The translations under genes and the position numbers were made by a program. Under the pieces are notes generated by a model, which did no database searches, had not been told where the DNA came from, and saw only the letters and a program-made list of their open reading frames with translations. From assembly GCA_958299035.1 (NCBI GenBank), contig CATQJL010000001.1:6936284-7000283 (forward strand): 64,000 nucleotides of DNA, given 5' to 3'. Numbering within the stretch: position 1 is the stretch's first letter; every line of letters starts with the position of its first letter. Origin of the DNA: Cylicocyclus nassatus (lineage: Eukaryota > Nematoda > Chromadorea > Rhabditida > Strongylidae). Shown piece by piece: positions 1 through 11,246 of the stretch.

Positions 1-1328
<1,328 letters not shown>

Positions 1329-1338
1329 TATATATATA

Positions 1339-2220
1339 TTAGGTTGTCCCGAAAGTTTTGTCGGTTTTTTCATCGATCACTGAAACTCACAGAACACCAG
1401 TCCATGGGCAAGCTAGGTACCATTTGATTCAGATTTTCATTCTCTTTCTTATAGCTATATCTGCTCTCTGATCTACCCTGTATTTACGATGTTATCGACA
1501 TGGCTTTTCGGGCAGCCCAGCAGTAACGCCAAATCTTTCCTAAATTTTAAAAAATTTTGTCATGGCGTTTTCATGGAGCGCTGATGACTTTTATGTAGGG
1601 CAAACCTTTGGCTACATTGTGGCTGTTTTAGATTACGTGGGCCACGTTTATCAAATCCGTAATAATTATTTATTTGAGAAAAACCGCGGCTTTTTGAACA
1701 CATTTTACCACGTAAAATTACCGAAAATTCCAAAAAGCTGATTTTTGAAGCAAATCAAACTTAGTTATGTTGCATAAATGATGTTTAATAACAATAAAGT
1801 TTGAATTCGCAAAAACTTCGAAAGCTTTCATGCTTTTGCTGCAATTGCGCGTTTCATGACTTAGCCAAAAATCGAGACCTCAGAAGGAATAATTTTTTGA
1901 AGTCAAAATCAGCAAATTAGGAGAATCTAAAAATAAAATCTTGTAGCCCGAGAGTTGCTCTATTGGAATCATACTTAACCTTCTTAAAAACTTCAAAATG
2001 AAATTTTTAAAAATTAGCCGAACTTTGAGCAGATAAAATTGGCGGATGGAGAATTTTAACAAATGTCGAAAAAAGCATACAAGATTGTGGCTCGAGAATG
2101 TATGCATAAGAAAGAGAAGAAAAAGCTGCATCGAATGCATGATGAAACTCATTGAAATGTTTATTGTGCGTGGTTTTATAGTGGTTTGAAGAAACCGACA
2201 AAACTTTCGGGACAACCTAA
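1339..2220. mobile_element. Mariner-TIR MITE (TCCCG family)
   Basis: 882 bp with termini TTAGGTTGTCCCGAAAGTTT and its inverted copy, flanked by TA (1337-1338 and 2221-2222). The interior is AT-rich, non-coding and less clearly palindromic than the preceding MITE. Only 10 bp of TA repeat separates the two elements, which fits insertion into the same microsatellite. Confidence 0.85.
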
Positions 2221-2232
2221 TATATATATATA

Positions 2233-3158
2233 TCTTATATATAAAGCTGAATGTCTGTTTGTATGTCTGTATGTCTGTACGTATGTTCCGAATAGAAAAT
2301 TCCATTTCTGAACCGATCCGGACCAAACTTGGCACACATACACTACGGGCCCCGGCGGGTGTCATAGGCTACTTTTCGTCATCGATCGATATCGATTTTA
2401 TCGATTTTTATCGATTTTTCTGCTGAGTTCACCTACGGGGCTGGGAGTTGGCACAGGGGGGTAGTCGAGCATGGGGATTCCGAATACAATATTGGTTTTC
2501 AGGATTATCGATTACTTTTATCGATTTTATCGATTTTTTGCAAAGTTTGAGCTACGGGGCTGGGAGTTCGCACAGGGGGGTAATCGAGCATGGGGATTCC
2601 GAATACAATATTGGTTTTCGAGATTATCGATTACTTTTATCGATTTTATCGATTTTTTGCAAAGTTTGAGCTGGGGGGCTGGGAGTTGGCACAGAGGGGT
2701 AATCGAGCATGCTGATCATCCCCAAGGGGGGTGATCAGCATGCTCGATTACACCCCTGTGCCAAATTCCAGCCCCCTAGCTCAAATTTTCAAAAAATCGA
2801 TAAAATCGATAAAAGTAATGGACGATCTTGAAAACTAATATTGTATTCGTAATCTGCATGCTCGATTACCCCCCTGTGCAAAATCCCAGCCTCGCATGTC
2901 AAAATTTACAAAAAATCGACAAAATCAATAAAAATAATCGATAATTCTGAAAACTAATATTGTATTCGGAATCCCCATGTTCACTTCCCCCCTGTGCCAA
3001 CTCCTAGCCCTGTAGGTGAACTCTGCAAAAAAATCGATAAAAATCGGTAAAATCGACATCGATCGATAACGAAAAGTGGACTGTGACACCCGCCGGGGCC
3101 CGAAGTGTATGTGTGCCAAGTTTGGTCCGGATACGGCGGAGCCGGGTAAGCCAGCTAG
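2233..3158 (+). mobile_element. Non-autonomous Helitron, family 1 (copy 1)
   Basis: Starts TCTTATATATAAAGC after an A and ends GCCAGCTAG before a T. This gives the canonical Helitron 5'-TC, 3'-CTRR and A|T target. A small hairpin (CGGC-GGA-GCCG) precedes the 3' end by about a dozen bases. The interior has a (GTMT)n-like stretch, then several inverted ATCGAT-rich repeats around a GATCAYCCCC palindrome (2711-2745). No helicase or Rep ORF. Further copies lie at 30531-31258, 48229-48841 and, decayed, at 18700-19739. Confidence 0.88.
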
Positions 3159-3171
3159 TATATATATATAT

Positions 3172-3551
3172 AACTCAAAAATTGTCAGTTTGGAGGGTAT
3201 GTGCGTTATAGAAACGCGCGCCACTCAACCGATTCAGCTGAAACTTTGCACACATATGTTTTCGACCCTTGCGCAGATGATAGGCTACTTTTTGCGGCGA
3301 TTCGTTGGTTCCTTCTATCGATTTATTGATTTGTTTACATTTTCCTAAGGAATTGAAGGGTTATCATGTTCAATCAAGCATTTTCCATACTCATGTAAAG
3401 GAGGGCGGTTAAGCTCATTCTCACCTCAGGATCACGAGGATGCGGTTTCCAAGCGGATGTCCCAGGGTAGGTCATCCTACCATATAGGACGGGGGGGGGG
3501 GGTCGCAATGCGGTGAACCATGACCCGGGCTGGATCGGGGAAGCCAACTAG
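3172..3551 (+). mobile_element. Helitron-like 3' fragment, related to family 1
   Basis: Contains a diverged version of the family-1 block (an AACTTTGCACACATA-type segment followed by a GATAGGCTACTTTT-type segment) and ends GGAAGCCAACTAG before T, a CTRR-type 3' end. A clear 5' TC terminus was not found, probably because the upstream Helitron and the TA repeat interrupt it. A 10-11 base G-run lies near 3490. Confidence 0.55.
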
Positions 3552-3552
3552 T

Positions 3553-4248
3553 AACTTATAATAACGTGCTAAGGGTGTTTACGTGACTGTGTGTGTGTCT
3601 GTCTGTCTGTCTGTAACGAAATTCACAGAGCGAGTTCCAGCCAATGTCCTGAGCCCAAATTTTGCACAGCGCATGCTACCAGCGTAGAACTCCACCATAC
3701 AAAATCACGAGCGGATTCGTTGGGTGGATCCATCAAAATTTGCGAGTCGGACGGATCCACTTGGCTTCTGGCCCGCAAAATTGGATCTGTATCAACGCTT
3801 TTTGCAAGTCGTGGATGTGTTTGGCATGTTGATGTGCAAGACATGGACTTTAGGCGAAAAAAGTGACCAAAGGTCTACTACTTTACCAGAACGACGCCAA
3901 AAAGAAATGGTTGCGCAAATGGTCAATCCGCCGTGGTTTTACCTGACCATTTGGGAGGATTTTTGTATAGAAATGTAGCTCACGGTAATTGTTGTCCTTA
4001 TGGTGACTACCAAGCCAAAAGAAGATTAAAAACCTAATCGAATTTGCATTTGTTCTTCTGCGAAAAGTTCAATCCATGCGAAATTACCGATCTCACATAA
4101 AAAGCCTTTGAAATGAGTAGTTGTTTACATTTCATTCGTGGTAGTCGTCATTGCACGGTGAGTTTCAAAGACATCATTAGGCGAGAACAAGTAAAGCATA
4201 TAAAGTAAGACCAGTGCGAGCCTCTGCGAAGCAGAGGTGACACACTGG
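3553..4248 (+). mobile_element. Helitron-like family 2 (copy 2)
   Basis: Homologous to 1-446 over its 3' half and ending with the same hairpin (CCTCTGC-GAA-GCAGAGG) plus CACTGG before T. The 5' limit is uncertain; a (GTCT)n tract at 3592-3614 is typical of 5' regions in this group. From 4249 on, the sequence matches the paralogous block at 47342, where the same site reads A|TTTGAG without the insertion, so the 3' boundary is supported by an empty site. Confidence 0.65.
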
Positions 4249-4288
4249 TTTGAGAAATGATTTCGTCGAACATAAAGTTTGCATTTAG

Positions 4289-4440
4289 TTGGAACATCTC
4301 CCCACACAACCAAAGGATTCAAGGCAAGATCACAACTCGAACGGACGTTGTTAACCAATAAGACTCTTCTGTCTCTTTTTACTAAAATGTATTACTATGA
4401 CTTTATTCTTTTCAACTTTTCATTACCTATCATCATCTGA
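4289..4440 (+). CDS. Sulfotransfer_2 gene 1, terminal exon (partial gene)
   Basis: Last exon of a carbohydrate-sulfotransferase-like gene whose other exons lie upstream of the window. It follows a GCATTTAG acceptor, has the same 152-nt length and phase (two bases completing a codon) as the terminal exon of gene 2 at 47383-47534, and ends in TGA. The 49 residues carry the nematode Sulfotransfer_2 C-terminal signature: SPHTTKGFKAR, an NKTLLSLFTK segment and YYYDFILFNFSLP. Seven residues differ from gene 2, several clustered in one short stretch, against three silent codon changes. Expected role, by family: Golgi-lumenal transfer of sulfate from PAPS to a glycan; the acceptor cannot be told from sequence. 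Confidence 0.85.
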
Positions 4441-5190
4441 TAGGTTGATTGTTACTACCTCGAGCAACTCTTGAAAGGCACGATTTTTCTTGAATTACTT
4501 GGTTTGTCATCACTCGTTGCCTCTTAGAATATGGAATACAAGACTTTGCATGCCCTTCTTCGAAGTAGCACTTCCATGATTGCTCCTTGTTTCGGTATAA
4601 AGTCGATTTATGTACAGAAAGCACTGCAACAGTAGTCCAACAGTAATTGAAAAATATTTTGATGTTATGTGTTCGTAGTAGCTGATTATTGTGATGAACT
4701 TGTAAAATATTACGTTTTGCATGAACTGTAGTAAACCTCCGTCAGCTCAGCATAGCCTAGTGTGACCTTGCAGCACCTTAGCCTATTATCAAGCAAACCG
4801 ATCGTAACAGTTAAGTTGGTAAATATAAAAAGAACAGTTGCATTATTCGCGGTTCGATCCAATGGATAAATAGTGATTCCGAGCTACATGATAGTTTGGG
4901 ACAGCTTTGTGACTACATTTTGCTCCGTGCCAGGAAAACTTCGATAGCTTTCGCTATCAAAAAGTTGCGGATGACCTTATCAAGAATTCGGCCCAACGAC
5001 AGGGTATCAAAATTTAGACATTTTGACATCAATTCTAATAGATATGGGAAGTTATCACAGCATAATTTTACGATTTTGCAGATCCCTTAGGAATTGAAGC
5101 TCATTTTTGATGATAAAGAGAAAAATGTTTATTCAGAGCAGTGAGTTTACACATCAGCTGAAAAGACGCTCACAAACTCTCATACTTCAT
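4441..5190. other. Intergenic, duplicated block (copy A)
   Basis: 3' flank of gene 1, collinear with 47535-48900. No convincing ORF or canonical AATAAA directly after the stop. Position 5110/5111 (A|T) is the uninterrupted version of the site occupied by a Helitron at 48229-48841. Confidence 0.75.
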
Positions 5191-5195
5191 AAATT

Positions 5196-5340
5196 GCATT
5201 TTTTTTCTTTTTTCTTTTTTGGGCTTTCGTAGGCTTAGCTCAAACTCGACGACAGCTCTATCAGTTGAGCCGACATCCAGGTGACGTTTGTCACTTTAAC
5301 TCTTCTCTTTGCAGCTGGACAATTTATGGGGTACAGAGAT
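5196..5340 (-). mobile_element. Possible tRNA-like SINE (copy A)
   Basis: Read on the minus strand, a block containing GGCTCAACTGATAGAGC, which resembles a tRNA D-arm/box A, is followed by an A-rich tail (the T-rich tract at about 5199-5220 on the plus strand). No convincing box B or full cloverleaf was found, so this is at best a SINE-like relic. The same block is at 48940-49080. Confidence 0.35.
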
Positions 5341-5795
5341 GAGAGTAAATCATTGAATTTTTTGTGGTAAGCTGGTTCATCGAGATTTTGGTGGCAAAAA
5401 TCCAAGCATAGCAGCGTAAGATAAACGTGAATTTGGAATTGTGTGAATTGGAGGAAAGCTGTAGCGTAGCTCCTGTTGCGTCACAAGAACCTAAAAATTT
5501 CTTGGAGGCAGGTAGCAGAACGAGCTAGCTAACATCATACATCGACGAGTTGCTGATGTTCGAGTTACATTAAAGCGTTTCTATCACTTATCCAAATTGT
5601 TTTTTTCACATCCTAGGTGCGTAACCCAAGAAAGCTATTGGCCTGTCTTCGAGTTGCGTAAGCTCCAGCACACAATTTTGCGTCATCCGCGATGTTCATG
5701 GTGGCCAGTGGCTGGAATCTCAGATGCAAGAGCTTTCCCTAACCACTGTTTTCCCAACTGGTTCGTTAGAGGCACAAACAAACATATCTGTGCGT

Positions 5796-6071
5796 CAGTG
5801 GCGTACCCAGGATTTCCGCTGGGGGGGGGGGGCGACAAAAATTTTTTTCGAATGAAGGTGCGTGGCGTCAGCCTCGCCCCCGAAAAAAATTTTTTTACAA
5901 GGCTAATTTGAATTTTTAAAATTTTTTAAAAATTATTTTTATTATTTACAAATATAAACAAGTCACTTGCACATTTTTATAACCCATATAAGTAACTTTC
6001 AAAAATTTCGCGACCCATTCTCGGGGGGAGGGCGCCTCCCCCCCCGCCCCCCTCCCTTCGGCACGCCACTG
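5796..6071. mobile_element. hAT-type MITE, 276 bp, with 8-bp TSD
   Basis: Termini CAGTGGCGTACCCAGG and CGGCACGCCACTG are imperfect inverted repeats of the CAGTGGCG class found in hAT elements. The flanks carry a perfect 8-bp direct repeat CTGTGCGT (5788-5795 and 6072-6079), the hAT target-duplication length. The interior has G-rich and C-rich runs and poly-A/T stretches and no coding capacity. It is absent from the sister block near 49740. A larger relative is at 33724-35211. Confidence 0.9.
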
Positions 6072-6243
6072 CTGTGCGTCTATGCTTCGTTTTTGAATAT
6101 ATTCACAAGGCAGAATGTTCTTTTCATCCATGTCCGACAAGATGTTTTGTGTATTGGTTAAACTTATTGAGTTGCGCTCAAAGCGCTTTCTGGCTGGTCC
6201 TGCTTTCGACATGTTGCAGAATATGCCCAAGTTACAGTTGCCC

Positions 6244-6486
6244 TTACAAAGCTTGGAAGAGGTGAAACAGGTGAGCTTGGAGCTCCAGATCTGTCAGCTG
6301 GTCGACGGCATCCTCTAGAGGTCGTACGCGGTCCAGGCTGCTCTTCTTCTCTTTTTCCTGTTCTTTCTTCACATCGCTTTGGACATATAAATCTTCACGT
6401 AATTCCTCCATCAGCCCACTTGACTTGCTTTCGCCTTTTTGAAAGATTATAACGGTTTTGTAGTCAGCCGCCGAGAATGAATCCAT
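6244..6486 (-). pseudogene. RTE-type LINE reverse-transcriptase C-terminal relic (copy A)
   Basis: The minus-strand reading contains DQLTDLELQAHLFHLF, which resembles the conserved segment just after the polymerase motifs in nematode RTE LINEs (typically DQLTD-x-xLRAHLFDSTV). The flanking residues do not match, and only a short piece survives. The same relic sits at about 49930-50010 in copy B, so it predates the duplication. Confidence 0.4.
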
Positions 6487-6831
6487 AATAGTAGAAATAA
6501 AAGTCTTTCGCGTAAGGAGAGGTCTTTATGAAGGATGGCGGGGGGGGGGGAGGCTTGATTTCATTTAGCTCACAAAGAAGTTCAGAAACTAGGTTTCTGG
6601 TTTTCCTCGCCTTGGAGCATAGTTGTGATAGGGAAAACAATGGATATTACGCCCCCCACGTTTGGGCCAGAACTCGAGTGACCCCCTGCACCTAGGGCTG
6701 AACTGCGAAGTTAATTTGTGAGTGGATCATGATCAAGACCTATTGCTTCAGCACCTCAGCCGTCGAACAGAACAAACGCACAATGAAAAGCAATATTTAT
6801 ATCAATCACAATATTAATTACGATAGTTGTA

Positions 6832-8345
6832 TTGGGCTGAACCGAAAGTTCTGTCGTTTCATTTTCAAAAATTTGTAACTTTGCGCACTTTCAACGGATT
6901 TGCTTGCCTGTAATTTTATTGGAAAGAATAAGTCTTTCGCTTTCAAACGCTGTTTTGCGAGCTTCGTTTCACATTGGGTGCGGAGAAATGGAAAACTAAG
7001 ACCTAAGATTTGACCATTTTAAGTTAGGACACCAAAAATCTGAAAAGCTGCAAAAAAACCTGTAATCGTTAGTACATGTGTTTTTTGGCCTACTAGCCTG
7101 TGAAGAGTTTGTGCTGTTTGGACGTCTCTGTGAAAAGTTATGATTTGCGCGAAAATTAACAAATTAATTCATTTTGACGTTATCCATAGTAAACTCGATA
7201 TTCATAACTTCTCACAGAGGCGTCCAAACAGCACAAACTCTTCACAGGCAAGGAGTAGGCCAAAAACACATGTACTAAAGATTTCAGGTTTTTTTTGCAG
7301 CTTTTCAGATTTTTGGTGACCTAACTAAAAATGGTCAAATCTTATATGGCTTTAGTTTTCCATTTTAATCTCCGCCCCCAATGTGAAACAGAAGCTCGCA
7401 AAAAGCGTTTGAAAGCGAAAGACTTATTCTTTCTAATATTAGGTTGGAAACTAAGTTTTGCAACTGGTCTCATAACTTCCCTCTCACTCAACATGGCGCA
7501 ATCAAATTTTGCCACTGTGTTGGTTATTACGTAAGCTACAAGCGCAGCTGCTCTCCTACCAAATTCTGACGTCGCAGTGAGGGTTACGGTAGGTGTATGG
7601 TATGAAGGGGAAAAATTCAAAGTTTGATGGATTTGGCTGAAACTTGACATAGGGGTGTTATCCAACATGCTGATCACGAAAACGATAGTGAAATTGTGTG
7701 ATAAGGGCTTTTTTGTTGTGTGATAAGGGCTTTTTTATAGGATTACTGTAGGTGTACGATATGGGGTCTCACCCTAAACAAAGAAAAAGACGTTGATTCA
7801 ACAAATGAATATCATATTCGCGTTCGGCAGGTCAAATAACCTTACTGTATAAAGTCTCGGTGGAATTTGAGCTTCCGACTCTTTAGACATTGACGGTCGT
7901 CCCAGCAGCTCTTGCGTACATCGACTCGTTCGAGTTTATGAGGACGCCAAATCTCGACATGCCTCTAAATTTTGTTTCTTTCTTACTAGGCGGAGGAGTC
8001 AACTTCCAGCAATTATTTGTAGACGAATCCGGATTACTGCGCTTGGTCTAGGCTGCTAAAGGCTTCATTTTAGCTTGAAACCCCAAAAATTCTCAAATCT
8101 CACTAGTTTTCGAAAAATGCCTGAAACTTTACTATTTTGTGTTCAAAATTCAAACGATGTAGCACACATTACTCTCTACATAATGCCAAAATTGGAGTGC
8201 GCCATGTTGAGTGAGAGGGAAGTTATGAGACCAGTTGCAAAACTTAGTTTCCAGCCTGATCAAATACAGGCAAGCGAATTCGTTGAAGCAGCGCAAAGTT
8301 ACAAATTTTTGAAAATGAAATGACAGAACTATTGGTTCAACCTAA
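6832..8345. mobile_element. Mariner-TIR MITE (GAACCG family), host of a nested MITE
   Basis: Left end TTGGGCTGAACCGAAAGTTC, right end inverted with GGTTCAACCTAA. The element is collinear with the 690-bp MITE at 50624-51313 but is 1.5 kb long because a second MITE (7439-8259) is inserted in it. The two halves are inverted copies (7031-7190 against 7190-7340). No transposase ORF. Confidence 0.85.
7439..8259. mobile_element. Nested mariner-TIR MITE (GGAAACTAAG family)
   Basis: Long terminal inverted repeats of at least 55 bp (7439-7500 against 8196-8259) starting TTAGGTTGGAAACTAAG. It sits inside the MITE at 6832-8345 after a TA (7437-7438). In copy B the corresponding position (around 51225) reads straight through, so insertion followed the duplication, or was lost cleanly in copy B. 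Confidence 0.88.
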
Positions 8346-8763
8346 AATTTTTTCGCACCCATTCAGGGGCATCTTCAATAGATACTTAGTATAAAAATTG
8401 ACTAGCTTTAAGAAGTAAGAATAACTGAGATATATAAAAATCAAAAAAGAACATAGAATTTGAAATTTTCTTCTCGAACATTTCAATCGTTGTTGTCTGT
8501 TTGCTAAACTTTCCTTCCATGTTTTCTTCTGAAAAAGATTCAAAACATATTTTTGAACCTTGAGGCTTTCCAAGGCTCGTCACAGCTTTGAGAGGAGACG
8601 CTTACTTGTAAAGGAAATGAAAAAACTCACTAATGTAAGCCTTCATCCAGGTCGATGCTAATAAGGAACCAATAAGTCTCGTGTTAGAAAGTAAAAAAGC
8701 TAAGTCTGAATGCAGTGATTACTGTAGATAGTAAATAATTAATTAGTGAGATTACGTTCTTAA

Positions 8764-9264
8764 CACGTTGACGACGAGCCATTTTTTGGAGGTCTTTTTC
8801 TGTGGACGAGACGTTTCCGTGCATCCCTATGCCTGACCCATGTATGTATGCATGTATCCATGCACGAAATACAAAATGTGCAAGCCCCGCCCCATGTGGC
8901 AGGCTCCGCCCATTCGGCCAAAAATGTCGGAAATTGTCCAGATTCTAAGAATTCATGCAAATTCCGTGAAAAGTGGGCGGAGCTTGCTACTTAAGGGGCG
9001 GGGTTTGCCTGACGGTGGGCGGGGCTTTTCTAAAAGTTGTTTGAGATTTCTGGGTTTATCTAAGGACTCATCCATGCTTTTTATGAAAAAAAGTGTTCTT
9101 GTGAGAGGAATGGGAGTGGGCGGAGTTCGCCAAAAGGGACGGGGCTAATACACAAAGTACATCTGAGCCTATGTTGATTATATGAACAAAAACTAAGAGG
9201 ATTGGACAGATAGTATTGAAATTAAGGCCGCCGCGCACCATTGCGCGGCACTGTCGTCAACGTG
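8764..9264. mobile_element. piggyBac-type MITE (copy A)
   Basis: Terminal inverted repeat CACGTTGACGACG with the inverted copy CGTCAACGTG. The left flank is TTAA and the right flank TTAG, a mutated TTAA; in copy B both flanks are TTAA, the piggyBac target. The interior contains repeated GC-box-like GGGCGGGG and CCGCCC motifs and no ORF of transposase type. Confidence 0.82.
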
Positions 9265-9357
9265 TTAGTAAAAGAAAATCAAATGCATTTTCTGTTAGCA
9301 AAAGTAAATTAGTGGATATATCGATCAGATCAATCCCTCATATCGTACTGATGAGGA

Positions 9358-10168
9358 GATAGAAAAACTTCGACATCCGACTTCTCGATTCCCCACAATC
9401 ACAGCTTTTTAATGGTATATCTTGTTGAGGCTTCAAAAAATTCTTGCTTCCTGGCTTCAAAAAATTCTTGCTCCGCTGACTCATGAAAGCTGATAATTAA
9501 GGGGGAGGGTGGAGCAAACAATAGTAAATATCCCCAACCCATTTTGCAAAAGCTAAAAGTTTTTCCGGCCAACAATCTATACTTTCGAAAGCTTAGAAAA
9601 TTGAAATTTGACGTAGACCGTCGACTTTTTTCTAGGTCTTCTGATTGTGAGCTTTGCGATTCAAAGATTATATCGTTTGATGTATCAGCTGATTTAGTGT
9701 GCTCATTTTCTGCTCTCTTATTGCAACGAAGATGAACTAAGAGAATTTGGATGAACTATATTTATTAAAGAAGACTTGCTCCATAACATTTATAGATAAT
9801 CAGCGGTAGTTAAGTCTTCGTTGGGCAGTGAAATCTAGTATTGAAAATGTACATGAAATCAAATAATTTGCAGCGTTTTTTAGGTAGAATGGGAATAGGA
9901 AAAAGTCGACGGTCTACATCGAATGTCCACTTCCTAGACTTTCGAAATATATATAAATTTTCGGGCGAAATAACTTGTTAGTTCTCAAAGATGGGTGAAA
10001 ATATTTACTATTAGCTTGCTTACCCCGCCCCCTCAATGTATGGGCCTCTATTGGGTCACCGAAGCAGGACTTTTTGAAGCCAGGAAGTGGAATACCCCAA
10101 CAAGCTATAACCATTTGAAAGCTTAGGAAGTGGGGATTCCAATGACCGCCGACATTTTTCTAGCCCCA
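9358..10168. repeat. Foldback repeat about 0.8 kb (copy A)
   Basis: Two arms of roughly 330-380 bp in inverted orientation. The left arm (from TCGACATCCGACTTCTCG) pairs with the right arm (ending GACCGCCGACATTTTTC); matching landmarks include CTTCCTGGCTTCAAAAA at 9449-9465 and its inverted copy near 10070-10087. No coding sequence. The copy at 52318-53138 shows it was present before the duplication. Confidence 0.75.
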
Positions 10169-10528
10169 TTCTTCTGAGAAATACGCTGCATTTTATCTCT
10201 AACTATGCCCTTTTCAACAGCAGATTTCTGCCCAATGAAGTTCTGACTGCCGTAGATTATCCGTCTATGTCACAGGGCAAGTTTTCATTGATAGAAGCAG
10301 ACCGTCATTTTCTCGTAGCTTTTATCATCGTTGTTAGAAGAGAGCAGATGAGCACATCAAATCAGGTGGTAATACATTGGCCAGATAAAATTTCTATATA
10401 TCACGCACAAATGAGCAAGAAAAAAGTTGACAGCACGTGCCAATTCTCCGTGATTTCAGCTTTTAAACGGTGTGTAGCCTGTTAAGGCATTCCGCTTCTT
10501 GGTTAAAAAAAAGCCTCGCTAACTTCAG

Positions 10529-10777
10529 ATGTCTGCCGATCAATATGATATGCAGTCGCTATTAGCTTCCGCTCCTTCTCCCCCCCCTCACTCGGTATTC
10601 TGGCGTACGCAGCAATCAACTAGCAGTACTCATATACTCCCTTCACCCTTCAAGAGCGAGAATAGCCAAGATCCCCTTCACCTGGAGAGGGCCAGACTTC
10701 TGCTACGCACCTTCCTTGGAAGGGGTCAAGATTGGGGTTTTGGTATTCCACTTCCATGCGAAAGGGCTCCCTCTTGA
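10529..10777 (+). other. Unrecognised ORF, frame broken relative to copy B
   Basis: An ATG directly follows an AACTTCAG acceptor-like sequence. The first half is proline-rich (a C-run of eight) and matches the 125-aa ORF at 53497-53874. A small indel near 10630 shifts the frame, so the second half continues in another frame (10716-10904). No family recognised; it may not be coding. Confidence 0.25.
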
Positions 10778-11246
10778 CAGGCCATCGCGCAAGTGCAAAG
10801 CTACAACATTAAATAAAAAGCAGGAGATACGGTCGGAAAACTGCGAAACTTACGCCATGGAGGCGGGTCTTCCTCCTGTGACTTTCTGCTTCGTTATAGA
10901 ATAGGTCACAGTTAAAGTCATATGGTCAAGCGACGCTCATCTTAGCCTTGGCGCCCATTCCACTCGTCGAAACTCAAATTCTGGGGCAAATTATAGGACT
11001 TTGGAAAACGCATATCGCCTTTTCGCGCTCTCTAATGTGGGTTATCGGATTCAACGTAGCGAAAAACCTCAGGTAAGCGAATTTGCTAAAAAGCGGGTTT
11101 TTTGCCCGGGGACTGCCTTCAGCCGCAGTTCGTTCTTCCTCCCTGCTTTCGTTGAGTACCTTCAGTTATACTTGTGCTTTGATACTGCTCAAAAAACAAT
11201 GTTATCCGCATGGATGAACTCGACCCACATTTTGAAAGTACCTCCA

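Noticed and set aside
5213..5310. A genuine tRNA gene on the minus strand
   Set aside because: Only a D-arm-like segment is present; anticodon and T arms do not fold, so at most a SINE-like relic.
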